In this document: one piece after another, positions 1 through 7,367 of the stretch
Numbering within the stretch: position 1 is the stretch's first letter
Layout: every line of letters begins with the position of its first letter
NCBI GenBank assembly: GCA_964587835.1
Contig: CAZPMN010000033.1
Location: 1 to 24,828 of the forward strand
Source: Erginobacter sp964587835
GTDB lineage: Bacteria; Auribacterota; Erginobacteria; Erginobacterales; Erginobacteraceae
Reading direction: 5' to 3'
DNA length: 24,828 bases
Program-made: the position numbers and the translations under genes
The notes under the pieces: generated by a model
What the model was told of the DNA's origin: nothing
The model's database searches: none
Seen by the model: only the letters and a program-made list of their open reading frames with translations

Positions 1-1238
1 AACCCCCGGGGCTCCGAAAGAAGGCCGGCCAAGGTCTGAGGGGTCGCCTCGTCGGCGACCCGGCCCCGGCCCGGTTCGGGAGGAGTGAGGGAGCCCAGGT
101 CTTTGACCTGCTTGGCCGCCCGGGCGGCCATCACCAGGGCGATCCCGGCCAGGAGCAGAGTCAGAATCCAGGCCCGGATCGTCCGTTGGGGCACCGGTCC
201 GGGGGTGGTCTTACTTTTCCTCCGCCTGCTCGACCCGGGGGCGAGATAATTCAGGGCCAGGAAGGCGGCCCCCCCCAGGGTATAATCCATCGCCTGGCTG
301 GCGATATGAACCACCAGCATCGCCAGGGCGGCGTCCGCCGCGGCAAACCCGAGCAAGGCCAGGGCCGCCGTCCCCCCGGCCTCGTAGAGGCCGAAACTCA
401 TAAACGCCGGAATCGGCAGCGCCGCCACTCCTTCCGACACGATCAACGTCCCCAGGACAGCCCAGAGCGGCAGGGCTGCCAGCTCCGGCCATAAAGCGCG
501 CGTGGCGCCGATGAAGAGGAAATAAAACCCCGCGTACTTGGATAACCGCACCCCCACCGATTGACCCAGGACCATCCACAGAACACCCGAGGTCCGGGTC
601 CTCTCGGCGGTCTTGGCCAGCTTCTCGATGAAGCCGGCCAATCGTGCCGTCAACCGGGTTCGTTTCCCGAGCCGGTGGAAACGCCCGCTCCGCGCGATCG
701 CGGGAATAAGATAAAACCAAGCCCACCAGGCCGCGACGATGGCGACCAGCACCAGCGCCGCCGCGCCGATCATCACCCCGCCTCCCGCCCACCGTGACAA
801 CACCGGCGCCATCAGCAGGAACATCAGCAGGAGCAGGGCGATAAAGTCGAAGATAATGCTCACCGTCAGGGAGGAGAGTCCACCTTCCAGGCTGACCCGA
901 TATCCCCGGTTCAGGAGGGCCACGTAACCCAGTTCACCCGAACGGGAAGGGAACATATCCACCAGCATATTCCGGGCGATCGTTACCAGATAGAGGTGCG
1001 CCAGGTTGGGCACCTCCCGCTCGCCGCCGCTGATCAGGAGCAGACGGTAGCGCGCCGCCCGGAAGAAGGCCTGGACCAACAGGCTGACCAGGTAGATCCC
1101 CGCCATCGCCAGGGAGATATTGCGGATCGCGTTGATCAGGACACTGGGGCCGATCTGTCCGTCCTTTGCCACCAGTCCAAAAAGCAGCGAGAGCGTGATC
1201 AGCGAGATGGCCAGGGAAAGTATCGTCCGTCGGAGCAT
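1..1238 (-). CDS. Flippase-like integral membrane protein (LPG synthase TM / UPF0104-like), 3' end outside window
   Basis: An open frame of 412 codons starts with ATG at 1238 and is still open at the left edge, so the C-terminus is missing. The product is strongly hydrophobic with repeated membrane helices: an N-terminal anchor within residues 5-25, then segments around ISLAMAGIYLVSLLVQAF and a long hydrophobic stretch near the middle. The segment NMLVDMFPSRSGELGYVALL resembles the conserved loop of the lysylphosphatidylglycerol-synthase transmembrane family (flippase-like domain), whose members are often found with polysaccharide or glycolipid genes and are presumed to move lipid-linked substrates. 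The gene starts 20 bp after the preceding GT4 gene, so it is probably the distal part of the same operon. Family assignment is moderately sure; substrate is unknown. Confidence 0.75.
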   Translation of the reverse strand, partial: MLRRTILSLAISLITLSLLFGLVAKDGQIGPSVLINAIRNISLAMAGIYLVSLLVQAFFRAARYRLLLISGGEREVPNLAHLYLVTIARNMLVDMFPSRSGELGYVALLNRGYRVSLEGGLSSLTVSIIFDFIALLLLMFLLMAPVLSRWAGGGVMIGAAALVLVAIVAAWWAWFYLIPAIARSGRFHRLGKRTRLTARLAGFIEKLAKTAERTRTSGVLWMVLGQSVGVRLSKYAGFYFLFIGATRALWPELAALPLWAVLGTLIVSEGVAALPIPAFMSFGLYEAGGTAALALLGFAAADAALAMLVVHIASQAMDYTLGGAAFLALNYLAPGSSRRRKSKTTPGPVPQRTIRAWILTLLLAGIALVMAARAAKQVKDLGSLTPPEPGRGRVADEATPQTLAGLLSEPRG

Positions 1239-1258
1239 AATAATTAGTCTCGTGGTTA

Positions 1259-2380
1259 TTAATTACTGTGAGTCCGGGCCGCCGGGGCCGGGATTGTTTC
1301 CTCCCCCAGCCAGGGGGCCAGCAGTTTGAGGAGGATTTCCGAGGTCGAGGTTGCCAGGAACTTCTCGATTCGTTTCTTCTGCCCTTCGATGATGTTCCGG
1401 CGGAAGGTCTTGTCCTCGACCAAGAGCGCCGCCATCTCGGCGACGGCCGGGTGATCTTTTTCGGTGAAGAGGACCCCGGCTCCGCCCATCGTCTCCGGGA
1501 CCGCCGCCGCCGCGTAAGCCAGGACCGGCACTCCAAGATACATCGCCTCAAGAAGGGGGAGGCCGAAACCCTCGTGTTCGCTCATGCTGAGAAAGACCCC
1601 CGCCCGCCGGTAATAAGCGATCATCTCATCCTGTTTGGTCTGGCCGGTAAAACAGATATTTTTCAGGGCCGGCCCGGTCATCAGGGAGCGGAGGTAGCAG
1701 AAATAACTGTCCATTGGATCGTACTTGCCCACCAGGATCAGTTTTGCTCCCGGCCGGCAGTAGGTCGCATAGTACTGGAAGCTTCTCCACAGATCCTCAA
1801 ACTTCTTGTTCGGAGCGATCCGGCCCACGAAGATAATATGGTCCCTTCTCACCCCAAACCGGCGCAGCGCCTTTCTCCGGGGTTTGATCTCCAGGCTCGA
1901 CGTATCCAGTGAGAGGGGGAGAACCGAACTCTCCCGGAAACCCGCTTCCTCCAGTTCCCGCCGGTTGTATTCGCTGTCGGCCAGGGCCAGATCGGTGGCG
2001 GGAGCCAAATCCTGGATCTGTTTTCTTCCTTGTTCGAGGCGCATCGCTACCTCGGGCCGAAAGGGCCAGAAAAAATCGGGGGGAGTGATGTTGTGATAGA
2101 TGACAATCTTCTTCCCCGGGGCCGAGAGGTAGTAATCCGTTGAAGGGGAGCCGATAGAGAAATGATAGATCAGGATCTGTTCGGCCCCGGACTCTTCCCC
2201 GAAAACGGTGGCTTCGTTTCTCAACAGGGGATCGAGGTCGGCGGCATCGACGAAGATTCTCGACCGGTATCCCCAGCTCTCAAAGATCCGGCGCAGTCGG
2301 CGGGCGTAGTTGCTGATGGCGTCGTCGCGGACGAAACCCGCCACCAGCTGATTGATCTCGATTTCCGGTCGTCTGGACAT
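1259..2380 (-). CDS. Glycosyltransferase, GT4 (GT-B fold)
   Basis: The 373-residue product is of normal length for a retaining GT-B glycosyltransferase. The C-terminal half shows the family signatures: IIFVGRIAPNKKFEDL begins the donor-binding Rossmann domain, and EHEGFGLPLLE gives the E-x7-E motif at E270 and E278, expected to contact the nucleotide-sugar donor and phosphate. No signal peptide or membrane segment is seen, so it should act in the cytoplasm or at the inner membrane face. The ATG at 2380 has a purine-rich GGGAGGGAGA stretch a little upstream. It lies 57 bp after another GT4 gene and 20 bp before the flippase-like gene. The sugar and linkage cannot be told from sequence alone. 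Confidence 0.9.
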   Translation of the reverse strand: MSRRPEIEINQLVAGFVRDDAISNYARRLRRIFESWGYRSRIFVDAADLDPLLRNEATVFGEESGAEQILIYHFSIGSPSTDYYLSAPGKKIVIYHNITPPDFFWPFRPEVAMRLEQGRKQIQDLAPATDLALADSEYNRRELEEAGFRESSVLPLSLDTSSLEIKPRRKALRRFGVRRDHIIFVGRIAPNKKFEDLWRSFQYYATYCRPGAKLILVGKYDPMDSYFCYLRSLMTGPALKNICFTGQTKQDEMIAYYRRAGVFLSMSEHEGFGLPLLEAMYLGVPVLAYAAAAVPETMGGAGVLFTEKDHPAVAEMAALLVEDKTFRRNIIEGQKKRIEKFLATSTSEILLKLLAPWLGEETIPAPAARTHSN

Positions 2381-2437
2381 CCCCAGGCATTCTCCCTCCC
2401 CGAACCGCCGCCGGGAATTTAGCGCCGCGCGGCCTTC

Positions 2438-3634
2438 TCAACCCCGCAGTTCGATCAGGTTCGACTCCAACTTGTTGATGATCGTCTCCCAGCTGTAATT
2501 CTGCCGGACGTAATCCCGGCCGGCCGCGCCCATAGCGGCGGCGCAGTCGGGTCGCTTTAGCAGATAAAACAGGCATTCTTCAAATTCGTAGTAATCCCGG
2601 AACCACAAGCCGCCCCCGCTGGCCCGGCAATGAGCGAGGGTGACCGGACAGAAGGCGTTGACCAGGGCCGGCTTGCCCGCCAGCCACGATTCCAGCAGGA
2701 CGATGGAAAAACTCTCGTTGGTGGAGGGCTGGCAGAAGGCCCAGGCCGCTCCGTAGGCGTTCCATTTCTGCTGCTCTTCCAGGAAACCAACGTCAAGAAC
2801 GACCCGCCGGGCCCGCCCCGAGACCGTGACCGGCCCGCTTCCGACCAGAACCAGGTCCAGTTGTCGGGAGTGGAGATCGCGAAAGAGACGAAAATAATCA
2901 ACCAGCAGCGGGGTGTTCTTCCCTTCTTCCCGCCGCCCGGCGTAAAGGAGAAAAGGTCGCCGGATCCGAAATTTTTTGCTGAATTGCCGGGGATTGATCT
3001 CCGGCGGCGGCTCCACCCCCATCCCGACCACGCGGGATTTCTCCCCGATTCCGGAGAAGAGCGATTCGGCCAGCTGGCGTTCGCCGTCCGTATTGAAGAA
3101 GACGGCCCGGGCGGCAAAGAAGATCCGTCGGGTGGTTTGGAGGTAGGCAAAGGGCTCGTTGTGAAGGCAGGGAACCAGAACGGCTTTCTCGGGTACGGCG
3201 GTGATCCCCCGGTAGGTCAGACCGAAGAGATAGGGGGCGAAAATCACCGAGTCGAAACGGGAGATATTCTCCCGGAGGTGACGGACCAGGCCGTCACTGG
3301 TGACCCCGTTGTCGAGCCAGGATTCTTCTTCAGCCAGGGTGGTCTCGATCCCGTGAACTATCTTCTCCGAGATCTTCTGGTGGATGATGAGATCGCGAGG
3401 ATTGACTGGGAATCGGATCACGGAAACCCCGTTCACCCGTCCCGGGCCCGGCGGGAAGTGGTTCTCCCAGGTGAAATGATTCCGGGCGCAGGTGGTCAGA
3501 ACTTCCACGTCATGGCCCCGGGCGGCCAGATATTCGGCCCAGCGCTGAATCAGGACTTCGGCGCCGCCCGCCGCCCCGGCGGCGTAGCGGGGACAGACCA
3601 GGGCGAGTTTAAGTCTTTCAGTCGTTGCCTGCAT
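2438..3634 (-). CDS. Glycosyltransferase, GT4 (GT-B fold)
   Basis: This 398-residue protein begins with KLALVCPRYAAGAAGGAE, a typical GT-B acceptor-domain start with a glycine-rich loop. The donor domain has FLLYAGRREEGKNTPLLVDYF and the E-x7-E motif in NESFSIVLLE (E307, E315). The usual E-G-F-G loop is replaced by E-S-F-S, a common variant. The ORF starts at ATG 3634, inside the end of the preceding small gene (17-bp overlap), which indicates translational coupling. It is predicted to add a sugar to the lipid-linked glycan on the cytoplasmic side before export by Wzm/Wzt. Specificity unknown. Confidence 0.9.
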   Translation of the reverse strand: MQATTERLKLALVCPRYAAGAAGGAEVLIQRWAEYLAARGHDVEVLTTCARNHFTWENHFPPGPGRVNGVSVIRFPVNPRDLIIHQKISEKIVHGIETTLAEEESWLDNGVTSDGLVRHLRENISRFDSVIFAPYLFGLTYRGITAVPEKAVLVPCLHNEPFAYLQTTRRIFFAARAVFFNTDGERQLAESLFSGIGEKSRVVGMGVEPPPEINPRQFSKKFRIRRPFLLYAGRREEGKNTPLLVDYFRLFRDLHSRQLDLVLVGSGPVTVSGRARRVVLDVGFLEEQQKWNAYGAAWAFCQPSTNESFSIVLLESWLAGKPALVNAFCPVTLAHCRASGGGLWFRDYYEFEECLFYLLKRPDCAAAMGAAGRDYVRQNYSWETIINKLESNLIELRG

Positions 3635-4058
3635 CCAGATCCTTGATTCGCGCTTCCAGTTCGGCCAGCTGATGGGAGTAACGGTGTTCCATCCCTTGGA
3701 GGATCAGGGCGGTCCGGGTGTTGAAATCCCTTTGCTGGGAAAAGAGGCGGAAGGTGTAGAACTTCAAGAGCTTCCAGATCAGCTTCTTCAGGCAGACCGT
3801 CGCCCAGCCGACTAGCCTGGTCTTGCTCTCGATCTCAAAGTCGCTGATATCTATCTCCGCCGCCAGGAAGATGGTTTCCAGGTAGTAGTCGAAGTGATCG
3901 TTGCTCCGCTTGAGGGCGGCGGTATCCGGTTCGTAACCCGCTTCCGCGTAACAGCGATAAACCCCCCGGGCGCGTTTCTCCTCTACCCGCCGGCGGATCT
4001 CGGCCATCACGTCTTCAATCTGCACCCGGTCGCTGCCGATCTGAAACTGACCGTTCAT
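3618..4058 (-). CDS. Small unrecognised protein of polysaccharide export cluster
   Basis: A 146-residue protein that I do not recognise as an enzyme. The start VQIEDVMAEIRRRVEEKR is a charged helical segment; the middle has SKTRLVGWATVCLKKLIWKL followed by FRLFSQQRDFNTRT, and the C-terminus (residues about 118-143) is a likely coiled coil. This pattern resembles the N-terminal extension found in front of some methyltransferases or glycosyltransferases in O-antigen clusters, here without any catalytic domain; that comparison is from memory. The ATG at 4058 overlaps the wzt stop as ATGA, with GAGAGG upstream, and the 3' end overlaps the next GT4 gene by 17 bp, so it is real and co-translated. 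It may be an adaptor or a relic of a larger protein. Confidence 0.75.
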   Translation of the reverse strand: MNGQFQIGSDRVQIEDVMAEIRRRVEEKRARGVYRCYAEAGYEPDTAALKRSNDHFDYYLETIFLAAEIDISDFEIESKTRLVGWATVCLKKLIWKLLKFYTFRLFSQQRDFNTRTALILQGMEHRYSHQLAELEARIKDLDAGND

Positions 4059-5260
4059 AATGAATTCCTCTCCCCGCCGGGCTGGTGTTCCCAGCTGCCG
4101 GAAAATCCGATCATCCCGACGCGTTCGGTCGGAGAAACTACGTCGAAGGGGTAGGTGAAATCCTGACGATGGTAGTTGACGGTGTGGTCATGCGAGTGGA
4201 TGGAGAGGGAGAGCAGATAATGACCCCGGAGCAGCGGGAGCGCGGGAAGACGCAGGCTGATTAGACCCGGACCTTCAATCTCACCGACCGGGCAATCGTC
4301 GATCTGGGTATTGCTCCCGGCGCAGAGTTGGGCATCCTGGGAGTGGATGGCATAACCGAAGACCGGTTTCTTGATCCGTCGGGAAGAGAAATATTCAATC
4401 TCCACCAGGAGGTCTTCTCCCGTCCGGTAGGCGGTTGTCTCTTCCCCCCCCGGACCGCGGAATATCACTTTTCGGATCACGGCCTCCATGGTCCCCCAGC
4501 CGGGCAGTTTCTCCCCGCCGACCGGCGCTTCCTGGACGCTCTGGATGTAGTTGTCCACCACCCCCGCCGGAACTCCCATCTCCAGAATCTCTCCCTTCTG
4601 CAGGTGGATGACCCGATCGCAGAACCGCCGGATTGTCCCCATATCGTGCGAGGCTACCAGTAGCGTCTTCCCGACTTCCTTCATCCGCTGGATCCGCCGC
4701 GAACTCTTTTTCTGGAAATCCTGATCTCCCACCGCCAGAACCTCGTCCACCAGGAGGATGTCCGGATCCACCTCGATGGCGATCGAAAACCCGAGCCGGA
4801 CCACCATCCCCGAGGAGTAGAACTTGATCGGGGTCTCGATGAAGTGGTCCAGGCCGGAGAAGGCGACGATGGAGTCGAACTTATCCTCGAGCATCTTCCG
4901 GGAGAGGCCCATGATCGCCCCGTTGAGAAAGATGTTCTCGCGGCCGGTCAGGTCGGGATGGAATCCGGCGCCGAGTTCCAGCAGGCTGGCCAATCGACCG
5001 CGGGTAATCACCTCCCCGGTGGTCGGGGCCATGGTGGAAGCAATGACGGAGAGCAAGGTGGTCTTCCCGGAGCCGTTGGGACCGATTATCCCCACGGTCT
5101 CGCCTTCCTCCACGCTGAAGTTGATGTTGCGCAGAGCCCAGAAGTCCTCCCGGCGCGACCGGCGCTTGATGGTATCGATAAACCGGTCCTTCAAGGTCGG
5201 CAATCCGGTGTTCCGGAGGCGGAAGAGCTTGCTGACATCGATGGCTTCAATGGCCTTCAT
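4055..5260 (-). CDS. wzt: Polysaccharide ABC transporter ATP-binding protein with Wzt C-terminal domain
   Basis: The 401-residue product is the ATPase of an O-antigen/teichoic-type polysaccharide exporter. Visible motifs are Walker A GPNGSGKT (G60-T67), the signature YSSGM (148-152), Walker B ILLVDE (D172, E173) and the switch histidine H205. Residues about 250-390 form an extra C-terminal region as in Wzt proteins, where it binds the modified non-reducing end of the glycan and ties chain termination to export. The gene follows wzm after 3 bp and overlaps the next gene by 4 bp, so the transporter pair is co-expressed. It acts at the inner membrane with Wzm. The presence of the C-terminal domain argues that the glycan carries a terminal cap, though no capping kinase or methyltransferase is clearly seen nearby. 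Confidence 0.95.
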   Translation of the reverse strand: MKAIEAIDVSKLFRLRNTGLPTLKDRFIDTIKRRSRREDFWALRNINFSVEEGETVGIIGPNGSGKTTLLSVIASTMAPTTGEVITRGRLASLLELGAGFHPDLTGRENIFLNGAIMGLSRKMLEDKFDSIVAFSGLDHFIETPIKFYSSGMVVRLGFSIAIEVDPDILLVDEVLAVGDQDFQKKSSRRIQRMKEVGKTLLVASHDMGTIRRFCDRVIHLQKGEILEMGVPAGVVDNYIQSVQEAPVGGEKLPGWGTMEAVIRKVIFRGPGGEETTAYRTGEDLLVEIEYFSSRRIKKPVFGYAIHSQDAQLCAGSNTQIDDCPVGEIEGPGLISLRLPALPLLRGHYLLSLSIHSHDHTVNYHRQDFTYPFDVVSPTERVGMIGFSGSWEHQPGGERNSL

Positions 5261-5263
5261 CGG

Positions 5264-6055
5264 TTACATCACGTCGGCGAACTGCATCTCTTTTTTCAGG
5301 AAGACCGCCACCCCGGCGATCAGGACCAGGAAGGAGGAGAGGCAGGAGAGGAAGAAGACCGGGGAGACCGGGACGGGCATTCCCAGGAAGACATACCGGT
5401 AGAGAGTCACCACCGGGACCATCGGATTGAGAAGGTAAATATTGAAATAATTGCCGGCCCGTTCCTGGACATACTCCAGCGGGTACATAATCGGGGTGAG
5501 AAAGAACCAGGCCAGGAGCAGGATGCTCATGATGTGTTCGATGTCCTTGAAGTAGACGTTGCAGCAGGCGAAGAAACTGGAGAAGCCCATCACCAGGGCG
5601 GTCTGCATTACGATTACCGCTGGCAGCCAGAGGAGGGCCGCCCCCAATTGTATGGAATAGTCGGAGAAGAGCGAATAGCTGACCAGGAAGAGGCCTAGAA
5701 CGATCAGGGAGAGAAGGAAGTTGATCAGGTTAGCCAGGACCATCGAGAGAGGGAAGACGATCCGGGGGAAAGAGGTGCGCTTGATCAGGGAGGGATAGGC
5801 GGTAATCGCGTTGACCGAGTCGTTGAGGCACATGACAAAATATTGCCAGGATAAGATGCCCACCAAAAGCGAGGGCAGATCGATGGCGATCCGCAACAGG
5901 CGGATGAAGATGAAATAAACGAACATCATGAACATCGGGTTGAGCATGGTCCAGAGAAACCCCAGCGCTGAACCCTTGTAGCGGATCCGCAGGTTCTTCA
6001 GGACGAGGTTGCGGATCAGGTCCTTCCACTTGATTATTTCCAGTATCTTTTTCAT
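5264..6055 (-). CDS. wzm: Polysaccharide ABC transporter permease (ABC-2 type)
   Basis: A 263-residue membrane protein of typical Wzm length. It begins MKKILEIIKWKDLIRNLVLKN, followed by RYKGSALGFLWTMLNPM, the coupling-helix region characteristic of the ABC-2 O-antigen exporter permeases (Wzm, TagG, KpsM). About six membrane segments follow, including FMMFVYFIFIRLL, SLLVGILSWQYFVM, LANLINFLLSLIVLGLFLVSY and the final VLIAGVAVFL. It forms the channel for lipid-linked glycan together with Wzt, whose gene starts 3 bp downstream. The 114 bp upstream separate it from the GT4 gene; the minus strand there carries TGCTAATAT (6078-6086), which could be an extended -10 element, but without a clear -35 box. 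Confidence 0.95.
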   Translation of the reverse strand: MKKILEIIKWKDLIRNLVLKNLRIRYKGSALGFLWTMLNPMFMMFVYFIFIRLLRIAIDLPSLLVGILSWQYFVMCLNDSVNAITAYPSLIKRTSFPRIVFPLSMVLANLINFLLSLIVLGLFLVSYSLFSDYSIQLGAALLWLPAVIVMQTALVMGFSSFFACCNVYFKDIEHIMSILLLAWFFLTPIMYPLEYVQERAGNYFNIYLLNPMVPVVTLYRYVFLGMPVPVSPVFFLSCLSSFLVLIAGVAVFLKKEMQFADVM

Positions 6056-6169
6056 CGCCGATTTCCAGTGAGGGGGGATATTAGCATGAATAATCGGGGG
6101 AAACCGAATGATTTTTGCCTGCCGTGCCGGGGCCGGGATCCGGTGGAGAGAGCCGTTGGGGAGGAAGCT

Positions 6170-7294
6170 TCAGTTGCCCGGGCCGCCCAGGGAACGGTAA
6201 ACCTCCCAGGTCCGGCGGGCGGTCCGGTGCCAGCTGAAGGAGTTGGCCCGTTCCCGTCCGGTGGTCTGCGCCCGGTGCCGGGCGGAGGAGTCGGCGAGGA
6301 GCCCTTCGATCTTATCCGCCCAGTGCGCGGGATCGAAATCTCCGAGCAGTTCCGCCGCTTTGTCGAGAACTTCCGGAAGTGACCCGGTCGCGGCGGAAAT
6401 GACGGGGGTCCCGCAGGCCAGGGCCTCCAGCGGAGGAAATCCGAAACCTTCATAGAGGGAGGGAAAGACGAAAAGCTCCGCGCCGGCGTAAAGCGCCGCC
6501 AGGTCGCCGTCGGCGACGTAGTCCAGGCGCCGGATTCGCCGGGCTCGACGGGAGGTCTCAATTCTCTGCAGAATCGGTTCGAAGTTCCAGCCCTTCCGCC
6601 CGACCAGGACCAGGTCCCCATCGAAGGAGGACAGCCGCTCAAAAACCTCGATCAGGAAGGGGATATTCTTCCGCGGTTCCAGGGTCCCCACGTGAAGAAG
6701 GTAGGGGCGGTCCAGGGCCAGGCGGGTCTTCATCCGGGTCACCGCTTCCGGTTTGGGAAGCTGGATCTGTTCGGCCAGGCCGTCCGGGATCGCGTGGATT
6801 CTCACCCGGTCCACCTCAAGCAGTTCCTCGATCTCGCCGGCGGAGAATTCGGAACCGGTCAGGATGGCGTCAGCCGAGTTGACGGTGGCGGCGATGCGCT
6901 TTCGCAGATAGGAGAGGTTCCGTCTTTCCGTGGTCTCGGGAAAACGGAGAAAAGAAAGGTCGTGGATGGTGACCACCGATCGGCCCCGCCTCAGCGGCGG
7001 CCGGATGAAATTGGGGAAATGGTAGAGATCCGCCTTCCCCGCCAGGAGATCGAAGGGCGGCCAGGACAAGGTCTTCCAGGCCGCCTGAACGATCCTTCCC
7101 GGGATCCGGCGTTCAACCCGCCATTCGGCTCCGGAGACCGGAAAGGGCTCGCCGCCGCGCCGGAAATCAAAGTAAAACAGGCGTAGCCGGTCCTCTCCGG
7201 CCAGCGGTCCCAGATGGCGGACCAGCATCCGGGTGTATCTCCCCACCCCGGCTCGCTGGGCCACCGCGGATTGGATATCGACGATTACCTTCAA
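6170..7294 (-). CDS. Glycosyltransferase, GT4 (mannosyltransferase-like)
   Basis: The 374-residue product starts MKVIVDIQSAVAQRAGVGRY, a motif typical of GT4 enzymes near WbaZ/MtfB-type mannosyltransferases, then DLYHFPNFIRPPLRRGRSVVTIHDLSF. The donor domain shows LLHVGTLEPRKNIPFLIEVF and the E-x7-E motif in YEGFGFPPLE (E282, E290). The start codon is TTG at 7294 with no good Shine-Dalgarno; no in-frame ATG lies closer, and the sequence begins exactly where family members begin. It follows the CotH-A gene after 73 bp. Mannose is only a family-based guess for the sugar donor. Confidence 0.9.
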   Translation of the reverse strand: MKVIVDIQSAVAQRAGVGRYTRMLVRHLGPLAGEDRLRLFYFDFRRGGEPFPVSGAEWRVERRIPGRIVQAAWKTLSWPPFDLLAGKADLYHFPNFIRPPLRRGRSVVTIHDLSFLRFPETTERRNLSYLRKRIAATVNSADAILTGSEFSAGEIEELLEVDRVRIHAIPDGLAEQIQLPKPEAVTRMKTRLALDRPYLLHVGTLEPRKNIPFLIEVFERLSSFDGDLVLVGRKGWNFEPILQRIETSRRARRIRRLDYVADGDLAALYAGAELFVFPSLYEGFGFPPLEALACGTPVISAATGSLPEVLDKAAELLGDFDPAHWADKIEGLLADSSARHRAQTTGRERANSFSWHRTARRTWEVYRSLGGPGN

Positions 7295-7367
7295 GGGTAT
7301 GTTTGAAGAGTAAGGAGTTCAGACCGTAGCGTCTGTCGTTGCTGGTCCGGGCGCCGGGTTCGGGGGA

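Noticed and set aside
934..1551. Minus-strand frame crossing the GT4 and flippase-like genes
   Set aside because: It is another frame of two well-supported genes, with Arg/Ser-rich sequence and no domain.
6078..6086. Extended -10-like TGCTAATAT upstream of wzm
   Set aside because: No matching -35 element and only partial -10 match, so it is mentioned under wzm but not listed as a promoter.
7320..7335. Hairpin CAGAC/GTCTG between CotH-A and the GT4 gene
   Set aside because: Five-bp stem without a following T-tract; not a convincing terminator.
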